From positions 1-43,682 of the forward strand of contig JAQSDW010000094.1 in assembly GCA_029946105.1 (NCBI GenBank): a stretch of DNA of 43,682 bases, written 5' to 3'. This DNA comes from Reyranella sp. GTDB lineage: Bacteria > Pseudomonadota > Alphaproteobacteria > Reyranellales > Reyranellaceae. The position numbers were made by a program, and so were the translations under genes. Shown here in pieces: positions 1-7,068 of the stretch (position 1 is the first letter of the stretch; each line of letters begins with the position of its first letter). The notes beneath the pieces were generated by a model. It was not told the origin of the DNA and did no database searches. It saw only the letters and a list, made by a program, of their open reading frames with translations.

Positions 1-70
1 GTGGTTCGGAAAGGCCCGTGAAATCTCTCACCCGATTCGATCCGACATCATCTAAACATCACCTGCTTCC

Positions 71-616
71 ATGGAAACCTTCGCGACACAGCGGTTGCGC
101 GGCGAGAAGCTGCACGAGCGCCATCTTCCCGATCTCATCGAGTTGCACCTCGATGGGGAAGTCATGCGCTTCCTTGGCGGCATCCGCTCGCCCGAGGCGA
201 CGGCCGGGTACCTCGCGGACAACGTCGCTCACTGGGAGCGCCACGACTTCGGGCTCTGGGTCGTCCGAACACCGGATGGCGCGTTCGCGGGCCGCGTCGG
301 AATTCGCCATCTCGTTGTCGGCGACGCGCCCGAAGTCGAGGTCGCCTACACTTTCAGACGTGCTCTCTGGGGGCAGGGGCTGGCGAGCGAAGTCATCGAG
401 TTCCTGGCGGACGTGGGCCTGAAGCGGCTCGCTTTCCCATCCCTGGTCGGTGTGGCTTCGGTCGGGAACATCGCGTCCCGTCGTGTCCTGGAAAAATCCG
501 GGTTCGCGTTCGAGCGAACGGTGAACTACCTCGGCGAGGACGTGGTGCTTTATCGCCGCAGGCGGGCGACGCCCTCAGCCTCGACGGACTTGCATCGCGC
601 AAGGGAATCAAGCTGA
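71..616 (+). CDS. GNAT N-acetyltransferase, RimJ/RimL-like
   Basis: A 181-residue protein of the GNAT fold, closest in style to RimJ/RimL-type N-acetyltransferases, which move an acetyl group from acetyl-CoA to a protein N-terminus or a small molecule. It opens with the family's ETFATQRLRGEKL strand. The acetyl-CoA loop region is seen as RRALWGQGLASEVIEFL (about residues 97-113), and the late conserved segment is SVGNIASRRVLEKSGF. The substrate cannot be read from the sequence. The ATG at 71 is the first sensible start, but no clear ribosome binding site precedes it. The gene converges with the ATC-hydrolase-like gene and leaves only 8 bp between the two stops, so it looks monocistronic. Confidence 0.85.
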   Translation: METFATQRLRGEKLHERHLPDLIELHLDGEVMRFLGGIRSPEATAGYLADNVAHWERHDFGLWVVRTPDGAFAGRVGIRHLVVGDAPEVEVAYTFRRALWGQGLASEVIEFLADVGLKRLAFPSLVGVASVGNIASRRVLEKSGFAFERTVNYLGEDVVLYRRRRATPSASTDLHRARESS

Positions 617-624
617 AGCCGCGT

Positions 625-1113
625 TCATTTGAACCTGTAACGGAAGTCGCAGTAGGGCGCTCCCTGCATGATGGTCTGCGTGCGCTTGAACTCGACGTCG
701 GGACCGCCGACGTCGGCGATATGGAAGTCCGAGTCGCACAACAGGATGCCGCCCAGTTCCGGCTCGCCGAGTGCTTTGAAGAATTCGGCGTAGGAACAGC
801 GGACGACGTTGTATTCGCGCACCCTGCCATCGTCCTTCAGCATCTCACGATCCACGGCATCGCCGATGCGGGGCCGCATGTCCTCGGCCCAGACCGCGTC
901 CCACTTCTGGCGCGGTGTGCCGGACTTGGCTTCGCCGATGCGATGATAGAGATCGCGTGCCCACTGGCGCAGCGAATCGCCCGCGATCCTGTCGGCCTTT
1001 TCCTTGCCGATCTCGGCGCGCAGCGCTCGCAGCATCGGCAGTATCACCTCTGCCTGCAGCTTCACTTCGTCGAGCAGTGAAATCTTGGCTGATGGCGGCA
1101 CTGATGGGGACAT
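625..1113 (-). CDS. L-2-amino-thiazoline-4-carboxylic acid hydrolase-like protein
   Basis: A 162-residue protein that I recognise as the ATC-hydrolase family. The founding member opens the thiazoline ring of L-2-amino-thiazoline-4-carboxylate on the way to L-cysteine. The family hallmarks lie in the C-terminal half: CSYAEFFKALGEPELGGILL, DSDFHIADVGGPDVEFKRTQ and TIMQGAPYCDFRYR, with Cys and Asp/His positions typical of the group. A good ribosome binding site (AGGAG, about 8 bases upstream) supports the ATG at 1113. It is the last gene of a minus-strand series after the MFS exporter, 24 bp downstream of it. Most members of this family are untested, so the substrate is inferred. The domain call is firm and the reaction is not. 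Confidence 0.75.
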   Translation of the reverse strand: MSPSVPPSAKISLLDEVKLQAEVILPMLRALRAEIGKEKADRIAGDSLRQWARDLYHRIGEAKSGTPRQKWDAVWAEDMRPRIGDAVDREMLKDDGRVREYNVVRCSYAEFFKALGEPELGGILLCDSDFHIADVGGPDVEFKRTQTIMQGAPYCDFRYRFK

Positions 1114-1137
1114 CGTCAGCTCTCCTGAGGCGAAAGA

Positions 1138-2307
1138 TCAGTTTCGGAACGCCGGCCGGAGCGCCCACACCATCGGCACGGTGGTGAGGGCCACGCAGGA
1201 AACGATGGCGAGCGCCGTCGTGAGGCCGATCGCATCGCCCAGCAGGCCGAACAGGAAGGGGCCGGTGGCACCGGCCACCGAGCCGCCGGTGTAGAAGACG
1301 GCAAACGCATGCGTGCGTTTCTCGGGGCTCACGAACTCGGGGATCGTGCCGTAGAGCACCGACGAAGTGCCGTTCAACATCAGGCCGACCGCCGGCAGCA
1401 CGACGAGCGCGAGAGGCAGCGACAGTGGCAGGAGAGAGAGGATCAGCACGGTCGTGGCGACTTCGGTCAGCACGACCGAGGGCACGACGCCCAGCCGGTC
1501 GCCGACCCAGCCCATGACGAGCTTGCCCGCGGCGCCGCCGGCGAACAGCAGCGACAGGCCGAGGCCGATGGTCGGCAGGTCGGCGCCTTTGTCGCGCAGC
1601 AGGAAGGGCAGGAAGATCAGGAAGCCGGTGCGCACCAGGTCGTCGGCAATGTGGATCGAGAAGAGCAGCCAGTAGGCCCACGGCCGGTCCTGGCCGGCGA
1701 TGTTCCTGGCCAGCTCGGCCGTGCCGTGCGTCACGAGCGGCTTGAGCGAGCCCAGGATCACGGCCGCGCCGACGACGGCGAGGGCTGCCATCACCACCAT
1801 CGTCTGCTGCCAGCCGAGCGAGGCGGCGATCAGCGCGAACACGGCGGGCAGGGCCATCTTGCCGAGGTCGCCGGAAAAATTATAGGTGCCGAGCGCGGTG
1901 CGCGAGCGCTGGCCGTGATAGGCCGCGGCCACCAGGCTGGAAGCGATGGGATGCTGCGTGCTGCCACCCAGGCCCGCCAGCAACAGGCCCGCGATCACGC
2001 CATAGAGCGAGCCGGTGAAACCCGCGAGGCAATAACCGACGGCAATCAGCGTGGTGCCGAGCGCCAGTACGCGCACGCCGCCGAAGCGCTCGCCGAGCTT
2101 GCCCGAGGGGATCTGGCCGATGGCCATGGCGCCGGAATAGACCGATTTCAGCGCGCCGATGGCGGCGTAGCTCAGGCCAAACTGCGCCTGCAGGATCGGG
2201 TAGAGGACGTTCAGGAGATCGGTGAAGCCGTCGTGCAGGGCGTGCGCGCCGCCGCAGACCGTGAGCGTCCGCCGGGCGGTGGGGGAAGAGGAGACGGCGA
2301 CTGTCAT
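1138..2307 (-). CDS. MFS transporter, fosmidomycin-resistance-like
   Basis: A 389-residue inner-membrane transporter with about 12 hydrophobic segments in two halves. The opening after a short polar N-terminus (GGAHALHDGFTDLLNVLYPI) resembles the Fsr (fosmidomycin resistance) branch of the major facilitator superfamily, which are drug:proton antiporters. The loop IPSGKLGERFGG after the second helix is the usual MFS motif A position, and the second half repeats it as VMGWVGDRLG. I chose the ATG at 2307. A longer frame to 2409 would add a low-complexity, Ser-rich tail that overlaps the lipoprotein gene upstream. The gene is 46 bp downstream of the lipoprotein gene and 24 bp upstream of the ATC-hydrolase gene. 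The cargo is unknown. Confidence 0.85.
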   Translation of the reverse strand: MTVAVSSSPTARRTLTVCGGAHALHDGFTDLLNVLYPILQAQFGLSYAAIGALKSVYSGAMAIGQIPSGKLGERFGGVRVLALGTTLIAVGYCLAGFTGSLYGVIAGLLLAGLGGSTQHPIASSLVAAAYHGQRSRTALGTYNFSGDLGKMALPAVFALIAASLGWQQTMVVMAALAVVGAAVILGSLKPLVTHGTAELARNIAGQDRPWAYWLLFSIHIADDLVRTGFLIFLPFLLRDKGADLPTIGLGLSLLFAGGAAGKLVMGWVGDRLGVVPSVVLTEVATTVLILSLLPLSLPLALVVLPAVGLMLNGTSSVLYGTIPEFVSPEKRTHAFAVFYTGGSVAGATGPFLFGLLGDAIGLTTALAIVSCVALTTVPMVWALRPAFRN

Positions 2308-2353
2308 CGCACCGTCATAATACCCCAGACACGTTGCGGCGCCATCGCGCTGT

Positions 2354-2839
2354 TCATCGCCCTGGTATGCGGTCGAGCCAGAAGGCGAGCTGCTGCTGGA
2401 AGTCGGCATCGGCCACGGCCACGTCGGTGATCACCGAGGGCTTGCCGGTGCGCGGATAGCGCACGCTCTGCAACCGGGTGAAGGCCGTGTCGCCGAGGTG
2501 CAGGATCAGCACGTCGCCCTGCTTCCGGTGGAAGATGAACTCGTGGACCTTGCGGATGTTGACCAGGCTGACGACGTAGCGGCCGCTGTCGTTTTCGCCG
2601 GCGAGCTGGCGCACGGGAATATCGCGGCCTTCGTTGGTGATGCCCATCAGCGCCGGCGCCTCGGGCGCCATCATGTTGTCCTTGCCGGTGTTCTGGATCA
2701 GGCGCACCAGCCGGTCGCCGCGCGGTGACAGGGTGGTGATCTTGCTCTTGCCGAACAGGCCGGAGGTCTGACAGCCGCCGAGCGGGAGGAGGAGGGCGGC
2801 GCCCAACAATGCGCGCCGCGGCAATACGCTAAAAGCCAA
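2354..2839 (-). CDS. small lipoprotein of unknown function
   Basis: A 161-residue protein with a classic lipoprotein signal: two arginines, a hydrophobic stretch (ALLGAALLLPL) and a lipobox ending LGGC near residue 22. It should therefore be lipid-anchored on the periplasmic side of a membrane. The rest has no motif I recognise. It contains segments such as RGDRLVRLIQNTGKDNMMAP and a C-terminal VADADFQQQLAFWLDRIPGR. No ATG is available. I placed the start on a TTG at 2839 because AAAGGA lies 6 bases upstream of it, while the nearer TTG at 2845 has no room for a binding site. The start is 2 bp after the hisI stop, so it is almost surely translated with hisI. Confidence 0.7.
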   Translation of the reverse strand: MAFSVLPRRALLGAALLLPLGGCQTSGLFGKSKITTLSPRGDRLVRLIQNTGKDNMMAPEAPALMGITNEGRDIPVRQLAGENDSGRYVVSLVNIRKVHEFIFHRKQGDVLILHLGDTAFTRLQSVRYPRTGKPSVITDVAVADADFQQQLAFWLDRIPGR

Positions 2840-2841
2840 AC

Positions 2842-3258
2842 TCAATCCTTTCCGATCTTGTTCATGTCGACGACGATCGGTGCGATGGCTTCGAGGGCGC
2901 CCTCGCGCACCGCGCGGAAGAAGCAGTTGTGCCGTCCAGTGTGGCAGGCGACGCCGATCTGGTCGACGAGGACCAGCAACGTGTCGCCGTCGCAATCGAT
3001 GCGCAGGTCGTGCAGAATCTGGATGTGGCCCGACGTGTCGCCCTTGCGCCACGGCGCCTGACGCGACCGCGACCAGTAGCAGGCGCGGCCCGAGCGCATG
3101 GTCTCGGCGACGGCATTGCGGTCCATCCAGGCCAACATCAGGACTTCGCCCGTGTCGTGCTGCTGGGCGATCGCCGGCACGAGACCCTGGGCGTCGAACC
3201 GGAGGACGGCGAGTGCGAGCTTGATCTCGGACGGCTGGTAGGTGGTAATTGGGGACAT
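2842..3258 (-). CDS. hisI: phosphoribosyl-AMP cyclohydrolase
   Basis: A 138-residue stand-alone HisI, the third step of histidine biosynthesis, which opens the purine ring of phosphoribosyl-AMP. The metal and catalytic region is clear: SGRACYWSRSRQAPWRKGDTS, then DLRIDCDGDTLLVLVDQ and GVACHTGRHNCFF, which together hold the conserved Cys and Asp metal ligands. The length matches the single-domain enzyme; there is no fused HisE pyrophosphohydrolase. The ATG at 3258 has AGAGGT 9 bases upstream. A longer open frame to 3675 runs back through the Zur-like gene and is not real. The gene heads a minus-strand unit with the lipoprotein, and its own sigma70-like promoter lies at 3305-3333. Confidence 0.95.
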   Translation of the reverse strand: MSPITTYQPSEIKLALAVLRFDAQGLVPAIAQQHDTGEVLMLAWMDRNAVAETMRSGRACYWSRSRQAPWRKGDTSGHIQILHDLRIDCDGDTLLVLVDQIGVACHTGRHNCFFRAVREGALEAIAPIVVDMNKIGKD

Positions 3259-3304
3259 GGTGTGAGTACCTCTGGACCAGACATGGCCTCCGGAAGGAAC
3301 GGGG

Positions 3305-3333
3305 CGTATAATTGTTTGGTTTCTGCTTGGCAA
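3305..3333 (-). promoter_or_regulatory. hisI promoter, sigma70-like
   Basis: On the minus strand a -35 box TTGCCA (3333-3328) is separated by exactly 17 bases from a -10 box TATACG (3310-3305). The hisI ATG is about 47 bases beyond the -10. The -10 shares bases with the TATAAT of the opposite-strand zur promoter. The -35 lies in a GATTTGCC direct repeat. Predicted by eye only. Confidence 0.5.
3307..3312 (+). promoter_or_regulatory. -10 box of the Zur-like regulator gene
   Basis: A perfect TATAAT sits 42 bases upstream of the GTG start of the Fur-family gene. The -35 region 17-18 bases upstream is poor, so the promoter may need an activator or may be weak. It overlaps the hisI -10 box on the other strand, so the two promoters should compete. 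Confidence 0.45.
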
Positions 3334-3346
3334 ATCTGGGCAAATC
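3329..3346 (+). repeat. direct repeat GGCAAATC x2, candidate operator
   Basis: Two perfect copies of GGCAAATC lie at 3329-3336 and 3339-3346, two bases apart. One copy overlaps the hisI -35 box. Both lie between the -10 and the start codon of the Zur-like gene. The 10-base period puts both copies on the same DNA face. Fur-family operators are usually inverted repeats, so assigning this site to the adjacent regulator is a guess. Confidence 0.35.
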
Positions 3347-3354
3347 GGGATCTC

Positions 3355-3837
3355 GTGAAGAAGTCGGCGAAAGCGCTCGTCCACAGCCACGATCATCAGC
3401 ACTGCGTCGAGGACGCCCTCGCGGAGGCCGAGAAACTGTGCGCGGCCAAGGACCTGCGATTCACGCCGCTCAGGCGCCGCGTGCTCGAATTCGTCTGGTC
3501 TAGCCACAAGCCGGTCGGCGCCTATGCGCTGCTCGACAAGCTGCGCGGCGAGGACCTGGGCTCGGCACCGCCCACGGTCTATCGCGCGCTCGACTTCCTG
3601 ATCGAGAACGGGCTGATCCATCGCATCGAGCGCATGAACGCTTTCGTCGGCTGCAGCCATCCCGGAGAGGCGCATCGCGGCTTCTTCCTGATCTGCGCCG
3701 ACTGCGGCAACGCCGAGGAACTGGACGCCGACGAGATCGCCGAGGCGATCGCCGCCGCCGCCGCCAAGCGCGGCTTCACCGCCCGCGAGATGACCCTCGA
3801 AGTCACCGGCGTCTGCGCCGACTGCCGCAAGGGTTAG
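3355..3837 (+). CDS. Fur-family transcriptional regulator, Zur-like
   Basis: A 160-residue metal-responsive repressor. The winged-helix part is seen as LRFTPLRRRVLEFVWSSHKP followed by APPTVYRALDFLIENGLIH, the recognition-helix region of Fur proteins. The dimerisation and metal part carries CSHPGEAHRGFFLICADC and ends VTGVCADCRKG, giving two CxxC pairs for the structural zinc. The N-terminus is His-rich (HSHDHQHC), which with the CxxC pairs suits a zinc sensor (Zur) better than an iron sensor. I chose the GTG at 3355. The frame is open further upstream, but the overlapping promoters lie there. It is divergent from hisI. Targets are not visible here: no znuABC genes are in the window. Confidence 0.85.
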   Translation: MKKSAKALVHSHDHQHCVEDALAEAEKLCAAKDLRFTPLRRRVLEFVWSSHKPVGAYALLDKLRGEDLGSAPPTVYRALDFLIENGLIHRIERMNAFVGCSHPGEAHRGFFLICADCGNAEELDADEIAEAIAAAAAKRGFTAREMTLEVTGVCADCRKG

Positions 3838-3865
3838 ACCCTTCTGTCACCCGAGGGCTGCGCGA

Positions 3866-3883
3866 CCTCCCCCGCGGACGGGG
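3866..3883 (+). repeat. partial REP-like palindrome
   Basis: A degenerate copy of the palindromic head found in the two full repeats nearby: a CCTCCCCCG arm, then GGACGGGG in place of the full GACGGGGGAGG. It is 28 bases past the stop of the Zur-like gene and could weakly stabilise or end its transcript. Confidence 0.5.
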
Positions 3884-3896
3884 TTGGCCATCCGCT

Positions 3897-3942
3897 TTCC
3901 TCCCCCGTCTGCGGGGGAGGTGCCCGAAGGGCGGAGGGCGTC
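3897..3942 (+). repeat. left arm of 42-bp perfect inverted repeat (REP-like)
   Basis: Bases 3897-3938 are the exact reverse complement of 4256-4297. After one mismatch the match continues for three more bases on the inner side. The arm is itself a hairpin: CCTCCCCC, loop GTCTGC, GGGGGAGG, followed by a smaller GCCC-GAA-GGGC hairpin. This two-hairpin form is typical of REP/BIME elements. The two arms enclose the DUF559 remnant. Confidence 0.9.
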
Positions 3943-3955
3943 GAGACGGACTCAG

Positions 3956-4183
3956 TCAAACCGTCCATCCATTTCTTTTCGATGCAATGCCTCGAACATG
4001 CTGGCCACCATCGAGTTCAACGACCATGCGCGCTTCCAGGCAGACGAAGTCGCAGACGTAAGGACCGATTGGCCGCTGCCGCCTGAACCTGTAGCCTCCT
4101 ACTTGCCGACGTCGCAAGTGAGCCCAAAGCCGTTGTTCGGCGTCAGTGGCGTTCTTACGAAGGCTGCGGGCGAAGTGATTCAC
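3956..4183 (-). pseudogene. DUF559 endonuclease-like gene, 3'-truncated
   Basis: A 75-codon frame starting at a GTG. It matches the front of the DUF559 family, small proteins with a restriction-endonuclease-like (PD-D/ExK, Vsr-like) fold. Visible are LRKNATDAEQRLWAHLRRRQ, GGYRFRRQRPIGPYVCDFVC and MVVELDGGQH, which includes the Asp...Glu-x-Asp...Gln set expected at the active site. The C-terminal third found in complete members (an RF-W-N-x-EVL segment, full length about 115-125 residues) is absent. After GGQH the sequence turns into unrelated residues and stops. I read this as a decayed or internally deleted copy rather than a working gene. It lies wholly inside the inverted-repeat pair. Confidence 0.7.
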
Positions 4184-4251
4184 TCGCAGAGTAGATTGCC
4201 GATATAGGGCGAGAGTATGTCTCTGTTTCTACCTACACGAGCAATCAAAAT

Positions 4252-4297
4252 GACCCCCTCCGCCCTTCGGGCACCTCCCCCGCAGACGGGGGAGGAA
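4252..4297 (-). repeat. right arm of 42-bp perfect inverted repeat (REP-like)
   Basis: This is the reverse-complement partner of 3897-3942, identical over 42 bases. It begins 8 bases beyond the metC stop codon in the direction of metC transcription. Its GC-rich hairpin (CCTCCCCC / GGGGGAGG) could therefore protect or end the metC transcript. Confidence 0.9.
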
Positions 4298-4304
4298 GGG
4301 GGTA

Positions 4305-5498
4305 TTACGCGTTGTGCGCCCGGTTGAGGCGCTCGAAACCCTCGGCGAGGTCGGTCTTGAGATCCTCGACGTCTTCCAGGCCGATGTGGACGCGCAGGAG
4401 CTGCTTGCCCTGCGGCCAGGGAACGGCGGTCCGGTACTGGTCGGGATGGGCCGGGATCATCAGGCTCTCGTAGCCGCCCCAGCTCGCGCCCATGCCGAAG
4501 ATGTCCATGCCGTCGAGCATCGCGGCCAGGGCGTTGCGACTATAACCGTCGCGCAGCGTGAAGGAGAACAGGCCCGAGGCGCCCTTGAACTGCTTCTTCC
4601 AGTTCTCGTGGCCCGGGCAGTCGGGCAGGGCGGGGTGCAGGACCTTGTCGACTTCCGGCCGCGCCTTCAGCCAGTTGGCGATGGCCATGCCGCTCACTTC
4701 GTGATGGCGCAGGCGAACGCCCATGGTGCGCAGGCCGCGCAGCGCCAGGTAGCAATCGTCGGGTGCCGCATGGAAGCCGAACGACTGGCAGGCGGTCTTC
4801 GCCGTCTCGAACATCGCTCGTGTCGCGCACGAGATGATGCCCATCATCGCGTCGGAGTGTCCGACGATGTACTTGGTGCCGGCGTGCACGGAGATATCGC
4901 AGCCGTGCTCGAACGGCTTGAAGTAGAGCGGCGTCGCCCAGGTGTTGTCGATGATCACGGTGGCGCCGTGCTTCTTGGCGACGGCGGCGGTGGCGTCGAC
5001 GTCCTGCACCTCGAAGGTCTGCGAGCCTGGCGCCTCGAGATAGACCACCTTGGTGTTGGGACGCATCAGCTTCTCGATGCCCGCGCCCAGCATCGGATCG
5101 AAGAAGGTGGTTTCGACGCCGAAATTCTTGAGCGTGGTGTTGGCGAAGCGGCGCGCGGGGCCATAGGCGTTGTCGGTGATCAGCATGTGATCGCCCGTCT
5201 TCAGGAAGCCGACGATGGCGCCGGTCACGGCACCGAGGCCGGACTGCACGGCGATGGAGCGGTGCGCGCCCTCGATGGCGGCGACGGCGTCTTCCAAGGC
5301 CTTCTGCGTCGGCGTGCCGTTGCGGCCGTAGCCGAAGCCCTCGAACGGGACGCGGTTCTCGAACTTGTCCATCGTCGGCGAGAGGATCGTCGAGGCGTGA
5401 TAGACGGGTGGATTGACGATGCCGAAATTGTTCGCGGGGTCACGGCCGGCAACGGCCAAAACGGTGTCGGGGCGGGTATAAGTTTTCTTTGAGGTCAT
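4305..5498 (-). CDS. metC: cystathionine beta-lyase
   Basis: A 397-residue PLP enzyme of the Cys/Met-metabolism (gamma) family. It should cleave cystathionine to homocysteine, ammonia and pyruvate in methionine synthesis. Key residues are seen: the PLP lysine K209 in VHAGTKYIVGHSD, D184 in VIIDNTWATPLYFKPF binding the pyridine nitrogen, and YGRNGTPTQ near residues 57-65, which completes the cofactor pocket of the neighbouring subunit. The length is normal. Paralogues (cystathionine gamma-synthase, gamma-lyase) share these motifs. The alphaproteobacterial MetC-like wording of the N-terminus and the SYGGYES-like segment near the end (ASWGGYESLMIP) favour the beta-lyase. It is the last gene of a sulfur-metabolism run. 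Confidence 0.9.
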   Translation of the reverse strand: MTSKKTYTRPDTVLAVAGRDPANNFGIVNPPVYHASTILSPTMDKFENRVPFEGFGYGRNGTPTQKALEDAVAAIEGAHRSIAVQSGLGAVTGAIVGFLKTGDHMLITDNAYGPARRFANTTLKNFGVETTFFDPMLGAGIEKLMRPNTKVVYLEAPGSQTFEVQDVDATAAVAKKHGATVIIDNTWATPLYFKPFEHGCDISVHAGTKYIVGHSDAMMGIISCATRAMFETAKTACQSFGFHAAPDDCYLALRGLRTMGVRLRHHEVSGMAIANWLKARPEVDKVLHPALPDCPGHENWKKQFKGASGLFSFTLRDGYSRNALAAMLDGMDIFGMGASWGGYESLMIPAHPDQYRTAVPWPQGKQLLRVHIGLEDVEDLKTDLAEGFERLNRAHNA

Positions 5499-5520
5499 GT
5501 TCCCGACTATGGCACAGGCT

Positions 5521-6156
5521 TCACGCTGGCGGCCAGCGATAGACCTCGGGCCACAGCACGCGCGGGTCCTGTAGCTCCCTGGTTTCGCTACGCACGGGCT
5601 GAAACCCTGCCTTGCGATAAGTGTCGAGCGCCTTCGGGTGGTCGAGCGTGTTGGTGTTCAGGATCACCCGCGCTGCACTCCGCAAGCCTCTGGGCGCAAG
5701 ACCCCGCTCGACCGCGCGGTCGAGCAGCCACGGTCCGATCCGCCGGCCGATATAGTCGAGCGTGAGGCCGAAGAAGACGATCTCGCACTCCTGCTCGCCG
5801 TCTTGCAGTTCGAAATACCCGACCAGTTCACCGTCGTGACGGGCGACATGAAGCTCGTGACCGGGGGCGGCCAGTAGCGCCGCAAGGGATTCGTCGGACA
5901 GCTGCCGCCGCTCGTACCAGAGCCATGGCCGGCCGATGCGGTCGTAAAGCTCACGATAGAGTGCGGCCGTCGGCGCGGTCACGGTTTCGATCGCCACATC
6001 GAGATCGGGCTTCAGTCCGCGCCGCGTCCAGTCGGCCGGCGCGAGTTCGAGATAGGTGACGCGGACCGGCAGTCGGCCGTCGCTTTGCGGCGATGGCTGG
6101 TGCGCGAAGAGATCAAGGAGCGTTTTAGGCGCCGGTGACAATGGGTGTGTCGACAC
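5521..6156 (-). CDS. GNAT-like acetyltransferase
   Basis: A protein of about 211 residues with a GNAT-like fold. The body contains LYRELYDRIGRPWLWYERRQ, then HVARHDGELVGYFELQD, ECEIVFFGLTLDYIGRRIG (acetyl-CoA binding region) and LNTNTLDHPKALDTYRKAGF near the C-terminus. I know the last two patterns from alphaproteobacterial GNAT proteins of unknown substrate. The start is unclear: no ATG lies outside the upstream sulfurtransferase gene. I placed it on a GTG at 6156, giving a 32-base overlap with that gene. Other options are a TTG at 6141 or an ATG at 6186. It lies between the sulfurtransferase and metC genes and is probably translationally coupled to the former. Confidence 0.75.
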   Translation of the reverse strand: MSTHPLSPAPKTLLDLFAHQPSPQSDGRLPVRVTYLELAPADWTRRGLKPDLDVAIETVTAPTAALYRELYDRIGRPWLWYERRQLSDESLAALLAAPGHELHVARHDGELVGYFELQDGEQECEIVFFGLTLDYIGRRIGPWLLDRAVERGLAPRGLRSAARVILNTNTLDHPKALDTYRKAGFQPVRSETRELQDPRVLWPEVYRWPPA

Positions 6157-6982
6157 GGCCGCCCCACTCGGTCCAGGAACCATCATAGATGGCGGCCTCG
6201 GGCGCGCCCGTCAGGTAGAGGCCGAGGCCGACGACGCAGGCGGTGACGCCCGAGCCGCAGCTTGCCGTCACCTTCTTCGCCGGATCGATGCCGGAGGCCG
6301 CGATGCGGGCGGCGAGCCTGTCGGCCGGCAGCACGGTGCCGGTCGCCGCATCGAGCAGCTCGTTGTAGGGCAGGTTGTAGGCGCCCGGCATATGGCCGCT
6401 GCGCAGGCCGGCGCGCGGCTCCGGCGTCTCGCCACGGAAGCGGCCGGCGGCGCGGGCGTCGACGATCTGCTCGCGCTTGCTGTCGATCAGGCCGCGCACG
6501 TCGTCGACCGAACGCACCAGCGTATTGTCGAGGCGGGCGGTGAAGTGGCGGTCGCGCGGCGGCGTCGGATCGTCCGTCACCGGGCGATTCTCGTGCAGCC
6601 ATTTCGGCAGGCCGCCGTTCAGGATGGCGACATCCTTGTGGCCCATGACGCGGAACATCCACCAGACGCGGCAGGCGCCCGTCATCGGCGTGGTGTCGTA
6701 GATCACGATCTTGCTGCCGTCGCCGAGACCGAGCTTGCGCACGCGGGAAGAGAATTGCTCCGGCGGTGGCAGCATGTGGGGCAGGGGATTGCTCTTGTCC
6801 GCGATCTCGTCGATGTCGAAGAAGACCGCGCCGGGAATGTGCTGCTGGGCGAACTCCGCCTTGGGGTCGCGCTTCTGCGCCGGCAGGTAGAACGATCCAT
6901 CGACGATGCGGACATCGGGAGCGTCGAGACGGGTGGCGAGCCAGTCGGTGCTGACGAGCGCGTCGGGGCGTGCATAGTCCAT
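6125..6982 (-). CDS. sseA: 3-mercaptopyruvate sulfurtransferase
   Basis: A 285-residue protein of two rhodanese domains. The N-terminal domain (about 1-150) is inactive and carries DVRIVDGSFYLP and HIPGAVFFDIDEIAD. The C-terminal domain has the catalytic loop CGSGVTA. In this family CGSGVT marks 3-mercaptopyruvate sulfurtransferases, whereas classical thiosulfate rhodaneses have a charged CRxGxR/T loop. It should move sulfur from mercaptopyruvate, made from cysteine, to thiols or cyanide. The length is normal. Its start is preceded by a pair of REP-like palindromes at 7005-7092 that separate it from alaX. Its end overlaps the GNAT gene. Neighbouring cysK- and metC-like genes suit a role in cysteine and sulfur turnover. 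Confidence 0.92.
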   Translation of the reverse strand: MDYARPDALVSTDWLATRLDAPDVRIVDGSFYLPAQKRDPKAEFAQQHIPGAVFFDIDEIADKSNPLPHMLPPPEQFSSRVRKLGLGDGSKIVIYDTTPMTGACRVWWMFRVMGHKDVAILNGGLPKWLHENRPVTDDPTPPRDRHFTARLDNTLVRSVDDVRGLIDSKREQIVDARAAGRFRGETPEPRAGLRSGHMPGAYNLPYNELLDAATGTVLPADRLAARIAASGIDPAKKVTASCGSGVTACVVGLGLYLTGAPEAAIYDGSWTEWGGRVDTPIVTGA

Positions 6983-7004
6983 TGGTGTTTCCTCTCTTCT
7001 TGTT

Positions 7005-7028
7005 CCTCTCCCCCGCTAGGGGGAGAGG
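7005..7028 (+). repeat. REP-like palindrome, copy 1
   Basis: A near-perfect 24-base palindrome, CCTCTCCCCC / GGGGGAGAGG with a GCTA centre. It differs in sequence from the repeats around the DUF559 remnant. It pairs with an oppositely oriented copy at 7069-7092, as in BIMEs. It lies between the alaX stop and the sseA start. Confidence 0.8.
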
Positions 7029-7068
7029 CTAGGTGAGGGGGAGAGAACGTGCGCAACCTCCCACCCAA

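Noticed and set aside
3259..3675. N-terminal extension of hisI to 3675
   Set aside because: The extra residues are antisense to the Zur-like gene and unlike any HisI. The ATG at 3258 has a good ribosome binding site.
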